A stretch of 64,000 nt of DNA, from NCBI RefSeq assembly GCF_013002715.1, contig NZ_JABENB010000001.1, forward strand, positions 496,001 to 560,000. Reading direction: 5' to 3'. Within the stretch, counting starts at the first letter, position 1. The number at the start of each line of letters is the position of its first letter. Below the pieces are notes generated by a model. The model worked only from the letters and a program-made list of their open reading frames with translations. It was not told the DNA's origin and made no database searches. The position numbers and the translations under genes are program-made. This document shows, in pieces, positions 17,333-26,265 of this stretch. Source of the DNA: Flexivirga aerilata. Its GTDB lineage: Bacteria; Actinomycetota; Actinomycetes; Actinomycetales; Dermatophilaceae.

Positions 17333-18306
17333 CCTGCCAGGTCCAGACCAAGGTATGGCGCGGTGGGGCGCTCGCGGAGTCCGGTCTCCCGCTCGACCGG
17401 GTGAGCGAGCTTCTCGAGGAGCCCGACGCGTTCACCTGGGTCGACCTGCTCGACCCCGAGGGCGATGATCTGCGCAGGCTCGCCGACGAGATCGGCCTGG
17501 ACCCGCACACCGTCGAGGACGCGCTGACCCGCAACGAGCGCCCCAAGGCGGTCCGCTTCAAGTCCTACTTCTTCATCACCGCCTTCACCGTCACCGGGAT
17601 GGCCGAAGACGACCACGTGCACCGGATCTCGATCATCGTGCTGCCGCACGGCCTGGTCACCGTTCGGCTCGGGGGCGCGTTCCCGGTCGACGAGGTCGTG
17701 CAAAACCTCGAAGACGACTCGGATCTCATGCAATTGGGGCCGAAGGCACTGCTGCACGGGTTGCTCGACGCGATCGTGGACGGCTACTTCGACGCGATAT
17801 CCACGATCGACGACAAGGTCGACGCGCTGGAGAGCGGCCTGTTCGACGAAAACCACGCGGGCAAGGACGTCGCCCGCAAGGCATTCCTGCTGCACAAGGA
17901 CGTCGGCCGACTACGCCGCATCGTGCTGCCGATGCGCGAGGTCGTCGGCGTGGTTCTGCGGAAGGTGACGACCACGCCTGGGGAGCAGGCGCTGACTCCC
18001 TACTACGAGGACCTCTACGACCACACGATGCGGGTCGCCGAATGGTCGGACTCGCTGCGCGACACCGTGGAGTCGATCCAGGACACCAACCTGGCGCTGG
18101 GCGACGCGGCGCTCAACAACATCATGAAGAAGCTCACCGCGTGGGCGGCGATCATCGCGGTGCCGACCGCGATCACCGGCTTCTACGGCCAGAACGTCCC
18201 CTATCCCGGCTTCTCCAAGGAGTGGGGATTCGTCGTCAGCATCAGCTTGATCATCGTGATCTCCGGCGCGCTCTTCGTCTCCTTCAAGCGCCGAAACTGG
18301 CTCTAA
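17329..18306 (+). CDS. CorA-family divalent metal transporter (GQN variant)
   Basis: 325 residues from GTG 17329. A large N-terminal cytoplasmic alpha/beta domain ([20 protein letters not shown]) leads to a long coiled stalk helix. Two C-terminal membrane helices follow ([20 protein letters not shown] and [19 protein letters not shown]) and the basic tail KRRNW. The selectivity loop normally reading GMN here reads YGQNVPYP. Similar CorA-like proteins are common in actinobacteria, so Mg2+, Co2+ or another divalent metal remain possible substrates. The 3' end overlaps convergent hutI by 4 nt. Confidence 0.85.
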   Translation: MTCQVQTKVWRGGALAESGLPLDRVSELLEEPDAFTWVDLLDPEGDDLRRLADEIGLDPHTVEDALTRNERPKAVRFKSYFFITAFTVTGMAEDDHVHRISIIVLPHGLVTVRLGGAFPVDEVVQNLEDDSDLMQLGPKALLHGLLDAIVDGYFDAISTIDDKVDALESGLFDENHAGKDVARKAFLLHKDVGRLRRIVLPMREVVGVVLRKVTTTPGEQALTPYYEDLYDHTMRVAEWSDSLRDTVESIQDTNLALGDAALNNIMKKLTAWAAIIAVPTAITGFYGQNVPYPGFSKEWGFVVSISLIIVISGALFVSFKRRNWL

Positions 18307-19484
18307 CCCAAGTCGATTCGGCGGGCGATCGGCACACCGGGCCGATAGGCCAGGTGCAGGTATGACGGCGCGTCCAGCACCGTCAGCTCCGCTCGAGCGC
18401 CCGGCCGCAGCACACCGATGTCGTCGCGACGCAGCGACTGCGCCGCGCCCGCGGTGGCCGCGTGCAGCGCCTGCGCGGGTGTCATGCCCATGTCACGCAC
18501 GGCCACCGCGATCGCGAACGGCATCGAGCTGGAGTAGCACGTGCCGGGGTTGCAGTCGCTCGCAAGGGCGACCGTCACTCCCGCGTCGAGCAGGCGGCGC
18601 GCGTCCGGGTAGGGCGATCTGGTCGAAAACTCCACGCCGGGCAACAGCGTTGCCACCGTTGACGATCCGGCAAGCGAGGCGATGTCCTCGTCGGTCAGGT
18701 AGGTGCAGTGGTCGACGCTTGCCGCGCCCAGCCGGGCCGCGAGCTGCACGCCGGGACCGGCGCCGAGCTGGTTGCCGTGCACCCGCAACTCAAGACCAGC
18801 CTCCTTACCGGCGGTGAGAATCTGCCCGGATTCGTCTGCGGTGAAAGCAAATTCGCTGTGCGGCTCGCAGAAGACGTCGATCCACCGCGCATGTGGCGCG
18901 CACGCCTGCAGCATTTCCCCGCACACCAGCGCGACGTATGACGCCCGGGACGCGTCGTCCGACCGGAATTCAGGAGGCACGACGTGCGCACCGAGAAACG
19001 TTGTCTCATCGGTGAATTCGCGGGCGATGCGCAGTGCGCGCGCCTCGTCCGCGACGCTCAGCCCGTAGCCGCTCTTGATCTCGACGACACCGGTGCCCTG
19101 GGCGCGCATCTCCGCGACCCGGCGCCCGACCAGGGCACGGAGCTCATCGTCCGAGGCAGCTCTCGTCGCTGCCATCGACACGGCGATGCCGCCCCCGTCA
19201 TACGGTGTGCCGGTCATGCGGGCCGCGAACTCCGCGGATCGGTCGCCGGCAAAGACCAGGTGGCTGTGGCTGTCGACGAAGGCCGGGACCAGCGCACGGC
19301 CGTCGAGGTCGTCACGCTCGTCGGCGTCGGGAGCGTCCTGCGCGCGTCCGACCCAGGCGATGCGGTCGCCCTCGGTCACGACGGCTGCGTGCTCGATGAC
19401 CCCGAGCGGTGAGCCGTCGCCGTCGGGGTGGGTCGGGTCGTTGGTGACGAGTTCGGCGATGCCGGTGACGAGGGTGGTGCTCAT
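18303..19484 (-). CDS. hutI: Imidazolonepropionase
   Basis: 393 residues. An amidohydrolase-superfamily barrel with metal ligands in [31 protein letters not shown] and [19 protein letters not shown] is the conserved substrate-binding loop of HutI. It hydrolyses 4-imidazolone-5-propanoate to N-formimidoyl-L-glutamate. It is the last gene of the hut operon. Its start (ATG 19484) is preceded by two tandem copies of a 62-bp hairpin repeat that each carry a copy of the ATGAGCACCACC start region. Ribosome access may therefore be unusual, and there is no Shine-Dalgarno sequence other than the G-run of the repeat. Confidence 0.93.
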   Translation of the reverse strand: MSTTLVTGIAELVTNDPTHPDGDGSPLGVIEHAAVVTEGDRIAWVGRAQDAPDADERDDLDGRALVPAFVDSHSHLVFAGDRSAEFAARMTGTPYDGGGIAVSMAATRAASDDELRALVGRRVAEMRAQGTGVVEIKSGYGLSVADEARALRIAREFTDETTFLGAHVVPPEFRSDDASRASYVALVCGEMLQACAPHARWIDVFCEPHSEFAFTADESGQILTAGKEAGLELRVHGNQLGAGPGVQLAARLGAASVDHCTYLTDEDIASLAGSSTVATLLPGVEFSTRSPYPDARRLLDAGVTVALASDCNPGTCYSSSMPFAIAVAVRDMGMTPAQALHAATAGAAQSLRRDDIGVLRPGARAELTVLDAPSYLHLAYRPGVPIARRIDLG

Positions 19485-19608
19485 CGGGGCCCCCGCGAAG
19501 TATCGGAGCGAGGCACGAGCGTAGAACTTCGTGGGGTGGTGCTCATCGGGGCCCCCGCGAAGTATCGGAGCGAGGCACGAGCGTAGAACTTCGTGGGGTG
19601 GTGCTCAT
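19473..19608. repeat. 62-bp tandem hairpin repeat at the hutF/hutI junction
   Basis: Two complete 62-bp copies (19473-19534 and 19535-19596) plus the first 12 bp of a third (19597-19608). Each contains the inverted repeat CGAAGT...ACTTCG (19496-19501/19526-19531 and 19558-19563/19588-19593) flanked by C- and G-runs, i.e. a REP-like imperfect palindrome. Each also repeats the hutI initiation region (ATGAGCACCACC read on the minus strand). Removing both copies would leave hutF and hutI overlapping as ATGA, like other junctions in the operon. This suggests that the repeat inserted at, or duplicated, the start codon. Confidence 0.85.
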
Positions 19609-20933
19609 TGGTCCTCCCAGAGGTTGTCGATCGCGTCGGTCAGCAGCACGCTCACGTCGCCGAGCCGGTGCCGCCCGTCGGCGACGATGACCTCGCCGTC
19701 GCGGATCACGTCGGTCACGTCAGCGGCGGTGGCCACGGTGATGACGAATTGCGCTGGCACTCCTGCAAGTCGGGGTGAGTCGAGGGAGATCGCGACCAGG
19801 TCGGCCCGGGCACCTGGGCGAAGAGCGCCGGCGTCGTCCCAGCCGATCGTGTGGTGGGCGGTCGCGGCCGTCAGCAGCTGGTCGGTGCTGATCCGGCCGC
19901 GGACATGGGTGCGGAGCCGCTCGTGGGACTCCAGGCCGCGGATCTCCTCGAACGGGTCGATGACCGCGTGCTGGTCGGAGCCGAGACTGAGGGTGGCCCC
20001 GCCGTCGAGCAGCTCGCGGCTGGGGCCGAGGCCGTCGGCGAGGTCGCGCTCGGTGGTCGGGCAGAAGCATGCGGTGCTGCGGGCGGTGCCGAGCAGCCGC
20101 ACGTCGCGGTCGGTCAGGTGGGTCGCGTGCACGGCGGTGAAACCCGAGTCGAGCAGCTCGGCCTCGGCGAGCAGCTCGGTGGGCGACCGGCCGTAAAAGG
20201 CGTGGCATGCTTCGTTTTCCGCCGGTTGCTCCGACACGTGCGCGTGCCGGATCGGCCGGTGCCGCCCGAAGCGGGAGTGCTGGGCGAACTCCTCGAGTTG
20301 CGGCCGCGGCACGGCACGCACCGAGTGGACGGCGGTGCCGACGCGGTTGCCGTCGTCCTCCCGCAACGACGAGGCCCGCTCCGCCCAGCGCGACACGTCG
20401 TGGTCGCCGAAGCGCCGCTGTTCCGGCGCGAGCGGGAGGTGCCCACCGCCGGTGAGTCCACCGGCCAGATAACAGGTGTCAAGCAGCGTCAGTCGCACTC
20501 CCGCGTCCCGGGCCGCCTGCTGCAGGGCGACGCCCATCGCGTTCGGGTCGTCATAGGGCGTCCCGTCGGGATTGTGGTGCACGTAATGGAATTCGCCGAC
20601 CGAGGTGATCCCGGAGAGCGCCATCTCTGCGTAGGTCGCTCGGGCGAGCGCCAGGTAGTTGTCCGGGTCGAGGCGTTGCGCCGCGTCATACATGACCGTG
20701 CGCCAGGTCCAGAATGTGCCCCCGCCGGCGTGGGTGCGCCCGCGCAGGGCCCGGTGGAACGCGTGGCTGTGGCAGTTGGCGAAGCCCGGCAGCACGACTC
20801 CACCGAGGCGGTGCGCGTCTCCTTGCGGCGAGTCCGGCGTCACTGACCGGAAGTAGCCACCCTCGATCTCGAACCGGACATTGCGCGCCAAACCGTCTGG
20901 CAGCAGCGCAGATTCGGCCCAGTATGACGTCAC
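19605..20933 (-). CDS. hutF: Formimidoylglutamate deiminase
   Basis: 442 residues from GTG 20933, which overlaps the upstream gene's stop as GTGA. Amidohydrolase barrel with FANCHSHAFHRALRG (metal-binding HxH), HAHVSEQPAEN, AVHATHL and LGSDQHA. This order and GRTHAGGGTFWTWR are characteristic of HutF. It converts N-formimidoyl-L-glutamate to N-formyl-L-glutamate and ammonia, i.e. the two-step branch of histidine degradation. A downstream N-formylglutamate deformylase is then needed; the neighbouring M20 amidohydrolase is the only candidate here. Confidence 0.9.
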   Translation of the reverse strand: MTSYWAESALLPDGLARNVRFEIEGGYFRSVTPDSPQGDAHRLGGVVLPGFANCHSHAFHRALRGRTHAGGGTFWTWRTVMYDAAQRLDPDNYLALARATYAEMALSGITSVGEFHYVHHNPDGTPYDDPNAMGVALQQAARDAGVRLTLLDTCYLAGGLTGGGHLPLAPEQRRFGDHDVSRWAERASSLREDDGNRVGTAVHSVRAVPRPQLEEFAQHSRFGRHRPIRHAHVSEQPAENEACHAFYGRSPTELLAEAELLDSGFTAVHATHLTDRDVRLLGTARSTACFCPTTERDLADGLGPSRELLDGGATLSLGSDQHAVIDPFEEIRGLESHERLRTHVRGRISTDQLLTAATAHHTIGWDDAGALRPGARADLVAISLDSPRLAGVPAQFVITVATAADVTDVIRDGEVIVADGRHRLGDVSVLLTDAIDNLWEDQ

Positions 20934-22132
20934 GACGTCAACTCTCGCACGACGGTGGTGAGCGCGCCGACGCCGCGCAGGCAGTCGTCCCGCTCGGCGA
21001 ACTCCTCGGGCGAGTGGGACACCCCGGTCGGGTTGCGCACGAAGAGCATCGCGCTCGGGATGCCCGCGGTGGCAAGGACCCCCGCGTCGTGGCCGGCGCC
21101 GGTGCCGAGCATCGGCGTCCGCGGGCCGAGGATGTCCCGCAGCCGGAGCGCCAGGTCGCCGTCGAAGCGGGTGGTGCCGGTCCAGGACTCCTCGGTCAGG
21201 GTGCCACCCACACGCTCCGCTTCGCGGCGCACCGCGTCGACGGTTGCCCGCACGGCTGATTCGTCGGCGCCGCGCGCATCCAGCCACACCCGCACGTGGG
21301 ACGGGATGGCGTTGACACCGCCGGGTTCGACCTCCAGCTTGCCGGTCGTCGCGACGCAGCCGTTCGCGGTGGCGGCGGCACGCGCGCTGAGCACGACGTG
21401 GGCGGCGGACAGCATGGCGTCGCTGCGATCAGCCAGCGCCGTCGTCCCGGCGTGGTTGGCGACCCCTGGCAGGTCGATCCGCCACCGCCCGTGCGGCCAG
21501 ATGTCGGTGCCGACCGCGACGGCCGACGTCGCCGGCTCGAGGTCGGCCAGCACCCGTCCCTGCTCGACGTGCAGCTCGACGAAACTGCCCACCCGACGCA
21601 GGGTTTCGTCGTCCCGGCCGATCCGCGACGGGTCCCGCCCGGCCGCGCGCAGCGCTTCCGCCATCGAGACGCCGTCGGCGTCGGTCAGCGACAGGGCCCG
21701 GTCCGCGGTCATCGCGCCGGTGATCACCCGCGAGCCGGCGCAGGCCACCCCGAAGCGGGCGCCCTCCTCGTCACCGAAGTTGACGACGGCGATCGGCCGC
21801 GCCGGCCGAAAGCCACTGTCCCGCAAGGCATCCACCGCCGCGAGCGACGACACCACGCCGAGCGGCCCGTCATAGGCACCACCGTCCGGGACCGAGTCCA
21901 GGTGGGACCCGATCGCAAGGCCCGGTCCGTCGGCGTCCGGGTCGCCCCACCACGCCCACTGGTTGCCCATCCGGTCCTCGACCAGGTCGAGGCCGCGTGC
22001 CGCGCACTCGCCCGCGAACCACTCCCGCAGGGTGTGGTCCTCGGCGGTCCAGGCGAAGCGGCGGTAGCCGCCGCTGGCGACCCGGCCGACGGGGTCGAGC
22101 GCGTCCCACATCCGGTCGAATGCGCTACTCAC
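20930..22132 (-). CDS. M20-family amidohydrolase (allantoate/N-carbamoyl amino acid hydrolase-like)
   Basis: 400 residues. Di-metal binding motifs of the AllC/HyuC branch of peptidase M20: IGSHLDSVPDGGAYDGPLGV, FGDEEGARFG, ELHVEQGRVL and a final histidine in PTGVSHSPEEF. The dimerisation lid domain spans about residues 210-320. By family it hydrolyses N-carbamoyl or N-formyl type amide bonds on amino or allantoic acids. Its place inside a hut operon directly before hutF, with no hutG in view, suggests that it performs the N-formylglutamate deformylation step. That assignment is inference. Seven bp separate it from hutU. Confidence 0.85.
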   Translation of the reverse strand: MSSAFDRMWDALDPVGRVASGGYRRFAWTAEDHTLREWFAGECAARGLDLVEDRMGNQWAWWGDPDADGPGLAIGSHLDSVPDGGAYDGPLGVVSSLAAVDALRDSGFRPARPIAVVNFGDEEGARFGVACAGSRVITGAMTADRALSLTDADGVSMAEALRAAGRDPSRIGRDDETLRRVGSFVELHVEQGRVLADLEPATSAVAVGTDIWPHGRWRIDLPGVANHAGTTALADRSDAMLSAAHVVLSARAAATANGCVATTGKLEVEPGGVNAIPSHVRVWLDARGADESAVRATVDAVRREAERVGGTLTEESWTGTTRFDGDLALRLRDILGPRTPMLGTGAGHDAGVLATAGIPSAMLFVRNPTGVSHSPEEFAERDDCLRGVGALTTVVRELTS

Positions 22133-22139
22133 CGGCCGC

Positions 22140-23795
22140 TCAGCCTTCGCGCATCGGCACGCGCACGTCCCGCTCCCGCGCGATCTCGTCGGCGCGGTCG
22201 TAGCCGGCGTCGACGTGCCGGATCACGCCCATCCCCGGGTCGTTGGTGAGCACCCGCGCGAGCTTCCGCGCCGCGAGGTCGGTGCCGTCGGCGAGGGACA
22301 CCTGACCCGCGTGGATGGATCGTCCGATCCCGACGCCGCCGCCGTGGTGGATCGAGACCCAGCTCGCGCCGGAGCTCGTGTTGACCAGCGCGTTGAGCAG
22401 CGGCCAGTCGGCGATCGCGTCGGATCCGTCTGCCATCGCTTCGGTTTCACGGTATGGCGACGCGACCGATCCGCAGTCGAGGTGGTCTCGGCCGATGACG
22501 ATCGGGGCGCTGACCTCGCCGCGGGCGACCAGGTCGTTGAAGGCCAGCCCGGCCTTGTCCCGCCCGCCGTAGCCGAGCCAGCAGATGCGTGCGGGGAGCC
22601 CCTGGAAGGCAATCTTCTCGCGCGCGCCGCGCATCCACTTCTGCAGACGGTCGTTGTCCGGGAAGAGCTTCATCACGGCCTCGTCGGTCGCGTGAATGTC
22701 CTTCGGGTCGCCCGAGAGAGCCGCCCAGCGGAACGGGCCCTTGCCCTCGCAGAACAACGGACGGATGTATGCCGGCACGAACCCCGGGAAGTCGAACGCC
22801 CGGTCGCAGCCACCGAGGCGCGCCTCGTCGCGGATCGAGTTGCCGTAGTCGAAGACCTCGGCACCGGCATCCTTGAAGTCGACCATGGCCTCGACGTGCT
22901 TGGCCATCGAAGCACGGGCCCGGTCGGTGAACTCCTCGGGCTTCTTGTCGGCGTAGTCGTGCCAGTCGCCGAGCGAAATGCCCTCCGGCAGATAGGAAAG
23001 CGGGTCGTGCGCGCTGGTCTGGTCGGTGACGATGTCTATCGGCACCCCACGCCGAAGCAGCTCGGGGAAGATCTCGGCGGCGTTGCCGACGACCCCGACC
23101 GACCAGGCGCGGCGCTCGTTCTTGGCGGCGACTGCCTTCTCGATCGCGTCGTCCAGCGAGTCGGCCACTTCGTCCAGGTAGCGGTGCTCGACCCTGCGAC
23201 GCAGGCGCGCCTCGTCGACGTCGACGATGAGGCAGGCGCCGTCGTTGAGGGTCACCGCGAGCGGCTGGGCGCCACCCATGCCGCCACAGCCCGCGGTGAG
23301 CGTCAGGGTGCCGGCGAGAGTGCCGCCGAAGCGCTTCTCGGCGACCGCGGCGAACGTCTCGTAGGTGCCCTGCACGATGCCCTGGGTGCCGATGTAGATC
23401 CAGGACCCAGCGGTCATCTGGCCGTACATCGTCAGGCCCTGCTGCTCCAGCCGGCGGAACTCCGGCCAATTTGCCCAGTCCGGCACCAGATTGGAGTTGG
23501 CGATCAGCACGCGCGGCGCCCACTCGTGGGTCTGCATGACGCCGACCGGCCGACCGGACTGCACGAGCAGCGTCTCGTCGGCCTCCATCCCCTGCAGGGT
23601 GCGGACGATCGCGTCGAACGACCGCCAGTCGCGTGCCGCGCGACCGGTGCCGCCGTAGACGACCAGGTCGTCGGGCCGTTCGGCAACCTCGGGGTCGAGG
23701 TTGTTCATGAGCATGCGCATGGGGGCCTCGGTCGCCCAGGACTTCGCACTCAGCGTCGTGCCGCGCGGGGCGCGGACGGGACGTGCACCTTCCAT
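22140..23795 (-). CDS. hutU: Urocanate hydratase
   Basis: 551 residues, full length for the family. Start ATG 23795 has AAGGAG 8 nt upstream (aaggagatcgatcATG). The NAD-binding glycine signature [10 protein letters not shown] and the later catalytic region with [16 protein letters not shown] are present, as is [13 protein letters not shown]. It hydrates urocanate to 4-imidazolone-5-propanoate using tightly bound NAD+ as electrophile. Second gene of the operon, 40 bp downstream of hutH. Confidence 0.96.
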   Translation of the reverse strand: MEGARPVRAPRGTTLSAKSWATEAPMRMLMNNLDPEVAERPDDLVVYGGTGRAARDWRSFDAIVRTLQGMEADETLLVQSGRPVGVMQTHEWAPRVLIANSNLVPDWANWPEFRRLEQQGLTMYGQMTAGSWIYIGTQGIVQGTYETFAAVAEKRFGGTLAGTLTLTAGCGGMGGAQPLAVTLNDGACLIVDVDEARLRRRVEHRYLDEVADSLDDAIEKAVAAKNERRAWSVGVVGNAAEIFPELLRRGVPIDIVTDQTSAHDPLSYLPEGISLGDWHDYADKKPEEFTDRARASMAKHVEAMVDFKDAGAEVFDYGNSIRDEARLGGCDRAFDFPGFVPAYIRPLFCEGKGPFRWAALSGDPKDIHATDEAVMKLFPDNDRLQKWMRGAREKIAFQGLPARICWLGYGGRDKAGLAFNDLVARGEVSAPIVIGRDHLDCGSVASPYRETEAMADGSDAIADWPLLNALVNTSSGASWVSIHHGGGVGIGRSIHAGQVSLADGTDLAARKLARVLTNDPGMGVIRHVDAGYDRADEIARERDVRVPMREG

Positions 23796-23835
23796 GATCG
23801 ATCTCCTTGATCTACAGCAGTTTTCGTATGACGAA

Positions 23836-25377
23836 TCAGTGGAGCGGCCCGGTCACACTCTGTGCGGCGGCGACGGCCGCACCGGAGGCGACGAAGTCGA
23901 CCGCGCTCTCGATCTCCGGCGACAGGTGACGGTCCGGGCCCGGCATACCGATCGAAGGCAGCGCTGCAATGACGGCCGCGGACGCCGGCCCAGGGCGCAG
24001 CGGCGCGCGCAACTGGATGCCCCGCGCCGCGGTCAGCAGCTCGATCGCCAGCACCCGGCGCAGGCCGTCGACGGAGCGCCGGAGCTTGCGCGCCGCAGAC
24101 CACCCCATCGAGACGTGATCCTCCTGCATCGCGCTCGAGGGGATCGAGTCGACGGAGGCCGGTGATGCGAGCCGCTTCAGCTCGGAAACGATTGCTGCCT
24201 GGGTGTATTGCGCGATCATGTGCCCCGAGTCGACGCCGGGGTCGTCGGCGAGGAAGGGCGGCAACCCGTTGCTGCGGGACACGTCGAGGAAGCGATCGGT
24301 GCGGCGCTCGGCGATGCTGGCGAGGTCGGCGGCGACGATCGCGAGGAAGTCGAGCACGTAGGCGACCGGAGCGCCGTGGAAGTTGCCGTTGGACTCCACC
24401 CGCCCGTCCGGCGTGACGACCGGGTTGTCGACGGCCGCGGCGAGCTCGGCCCCGGCGACCGACGTCGCGTGCGCGATCGTGTCCCGGGCGCCGCCCGCGA
24501 CCTGCGGGGAGCACCGCAGCGAGTAGGCGTCCTGCACCCGGGTGCAGGCCGACGGATCGCGATGACTCTCCCGGATCTCGCTGTCCTGCAACAGCTTCCG
24601 CAAGTTTTCGGCACTGAGCGCCTGTCCGCGCTGCGGACGCAGCTGCTGCAGGTCGGCGGCGAAGACGTCGTCGGTGCCGAGCAGACCCTCGACCGACATC
24701 GACGCGGTCAGATCGGCGACCGTCACCAGCTGCTGCAGGTCGGCGATCGCCAGGCACAGCATCCCGAGCATGCCGTCGGTGCCGTTGATCAGCGCGAGGC
24801 CCTCCTTCTCGCGCAGCTCGACCGGGGTCAGCCCGGCGGCGGCAAGGGCGTCCGCGGCGGACCGCAGCTGTCCGTCGGCGTCGCGGACCTCGCCCTCACC
24901 CATCAGCGCGAGCGCGCAGTGCGACAGCGGGGCGAGGTCGCCGGAGCAGCCGAGCGAGCCGAACTCCCGCACCACCGGGGTGATTCCGGCGTTGAGCATG
25001 CCGACATACGTCTCCAGCGTCTCCGGCCGGATGCCGGTGCGGCCGGTCGCGAGCGTGCTGATCCGCAGCAGCATGAGGGCCCGCACGACCTCGCGCTCGA
25101 CCTCGCGGCCGGACCCGGCCGCGTGCGACCGCACGAGGCTGCGCTGCAGCTGGGCGCGCTGCTCGACCGGGATGTGCTTGGTCGCGAGCGCACCGAAGCC
25201 GGTGGAGACCCCGTAGTGCGGGATCGGGTCGTCGGCCAGCTTCTCGATGATCGCGCGGCTGCGGGCGACCTCGGCGATCGACTCGGGCGAGAGTGCGACG
25301 GTGGCGCCGTGGCGTGCGACGGCGACGACCTCGTCGACGGTCAGCGGCCCGGTCCCCACGGTGATCGTGTTGCTCAT
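23836..25377 (-). CDS. hutH: Histidine ammonia-lyase
   Basis: 513 residues from ATG 25375-25377; an upstream in-frame start at 25428 would run through the regulatory region. MIO-type aromatic amino acid ammonia-lyase with [15 protein letters not shown], the cofactor region [22 protein letters not shown] and QEDHVSMGW. The self-cyclising tripeptide normally written Ala-Ser-Gly is Cys-Ser-Gly here. It deaminates L-histidine to trans-urocanate and is the first gene of the hut operon. It diverges from an IclR regulator with a palindromic operator between them. Confidence 0.95.
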   Translation of the reverse strand: MSNTITVGTGPLTVDEVVAVARHGATVALSPESIAEVARSRAIIEKLADDPIPHYGVSTGFGALATKHIPVEQRAQLQRSLVRSHAAGSGREVEREVVRALMLLRISTLATGRTGIRPETLETYVGMLNAGITPVVREFGSLGCSGDLAPLSHCALALMGEGEVRDADGQLRSAADALAAAGLTPVELREKEGLALINGTDGMLGMLCLAIADLQQLVTVADLTASMSVEGLLGTDDVFAADLQQLRPQRGQALSAENLRKLLQDSEIRESHRDPSACTRVQDAYSLRCSPQVAGGARDTIAHATSVAGAELAAAVDNPVVTPDGRVESNGNFHGAPVAYVLDFLAIVAADLASIAERRTDRFLDVSRSNGLPPFLADDPGVDSGHMIAQYTQAAIVSELKRLASPASVDSIPSSAMQEDHVSMGWSAARKLRRSVDGLRRVLAIELLTAARGIQLRAPLRPGPASAAVIAALPSIGMPGPDRHLSPEIESAVDFVASGAAVAAAQSVTGPLH

Positions 25378-25430
25378 GGATCCATTGCAGCGCCGGCGGG
25401 CGTGCGGCATCGCGCCGCGGGACCGCATTG

Positions 25431-25448
25431 TGTCTCGGATATGAGACA
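25431..25448. promoter_or_regulatory. Candidate IclR operator of the hut operon
   Basis: TGTCTCGGATATGAGACA is a perfect 6-bp inverted repeat with a 6-nt centre, placed in the 82-bp gap between the divergent hutH and IclR starts. It ends 11 bp before the IclR ATG. IclR proteins typically bind such palindromes. The embedded TATGAG could contribute to a -10 element. Repressor assignment is from context. Confidence 0.65.
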
Positions 25449-25459
25449 GTGAGACCGGT

Positions 25460-26227
25460 ATGCCGAACGCCCCCGCCGCCGCCCAGGCGCTCTCCTTGCT
25501 GCAACTGCTCGCGCACCACGCGGAGCCGATGCCGGCCGCGGCGATCGCGCGCGAGCTCGGCCTGCCGCGTTCGTCGACCTATCACCTGCTGGCGGTGCTG
25601 AAGGAGTCCGGCTTCGTGACCCATCTCGCCGACGACCGTCGGTGGGGCCTGGGGGTGGCGGCGTTCGAGCTCGGCTCGGCATACGTGCGGCAGGCGCCGC
25701 TGCAGCGCATCGCCCGGCCGGTGCTGACCCGGCTGGTGGAGGCGACCACGCACAACGCCCACCTCGCGGTGCTGCACGGCCGGGACGTCTTCTACGTGAT
25801 CGAGGAGCGTGCGCCCCGGCGGCCGTCGCTGGTGACCGATGTCGGGGTCCGGCTGCCCGCCGCGCTGACCGCTTCCGGCCTCGCGATGCTGGCAGCGCTC
25901 CCGCCGCAGCAGGTGCGTGCCCTCTATCCGGCGCGTGACGTCTTCGTGCAGCGCAACGGCCGCGGCCCCACCTCGCTGACCGCACTCACCTCCGAGCTGG
26001 CGCAGGTACGACGCAGGGGATACGCGGTCGAAAGTGACTCGGTGACAGCAGGTTTCGCGTCGGTCGCTGCCGTCGTACTCGACCACAACGGCAATGCGGC
26101 CGCCGGCCTCGCGGTGACCTACCCGCAACACGACCCACCCGAGCGGGACCTGCTGATCACCGCGGTGCAGCGCGCGGCCGGCGAGCTCAGCCGGCGGCTC
26201 GGCCACCGCGCCGAGCAGGGACGGTGA
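25460..26227 (+). CDS. IclR-family transcriptional regulator, probable hut regulator
   Basis: 255 residues. N-terminal winged helix-turn-helix (AQALSLLQLLAHHAEPMPAA, then ELGLPRSSTYHLLAVLKE) followed by an IclR effector-binding domain from about residue 75. That domain contains HLAVLHGRDVFYVIEE and the closing CSVAVPV-like region, here AAGLAVTYP. Divergent from hutH across a palindromic site, so it probably controls histidine utilisation in response to histidine or urocanate. Stop TGA overlaps a possible GTG start of the MobA fusion. Confidence 0.88.
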   Translation: MPNAPAAAQALSLLQLLAHHAEPMPAAAIARELGLPRSSTYHLLAVLKESGFVTHLADDRRWGLGVAAFELGSAYVRQAPLQRIARPVLTRLVEATTHNAHLAVLHGRDVFYVIEERAPRRPSLVTDVGVRLPAALTASGLAMLAALPPQQVRALYPARDVFVQRNGRGPTSLTALTSELAQVRRRGYAVESDSVTAGFASVAAVVLDHNGNAAAGLAVTYPQHDPPERDLLITAVQRAAGELSRRLGHRAEQGR

Positions 26228-26265
26228 CTGAGGCGTCCGTGATCCGATTTGCGAGACTGGACCGC

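Noticed and set aside
23500..25500. Possible second regulator or hutG within the hut operon
   Set aside because: All sizeable frames besides hutU and hutH here are antisense shadows; no arginase-like HutG motif was found.
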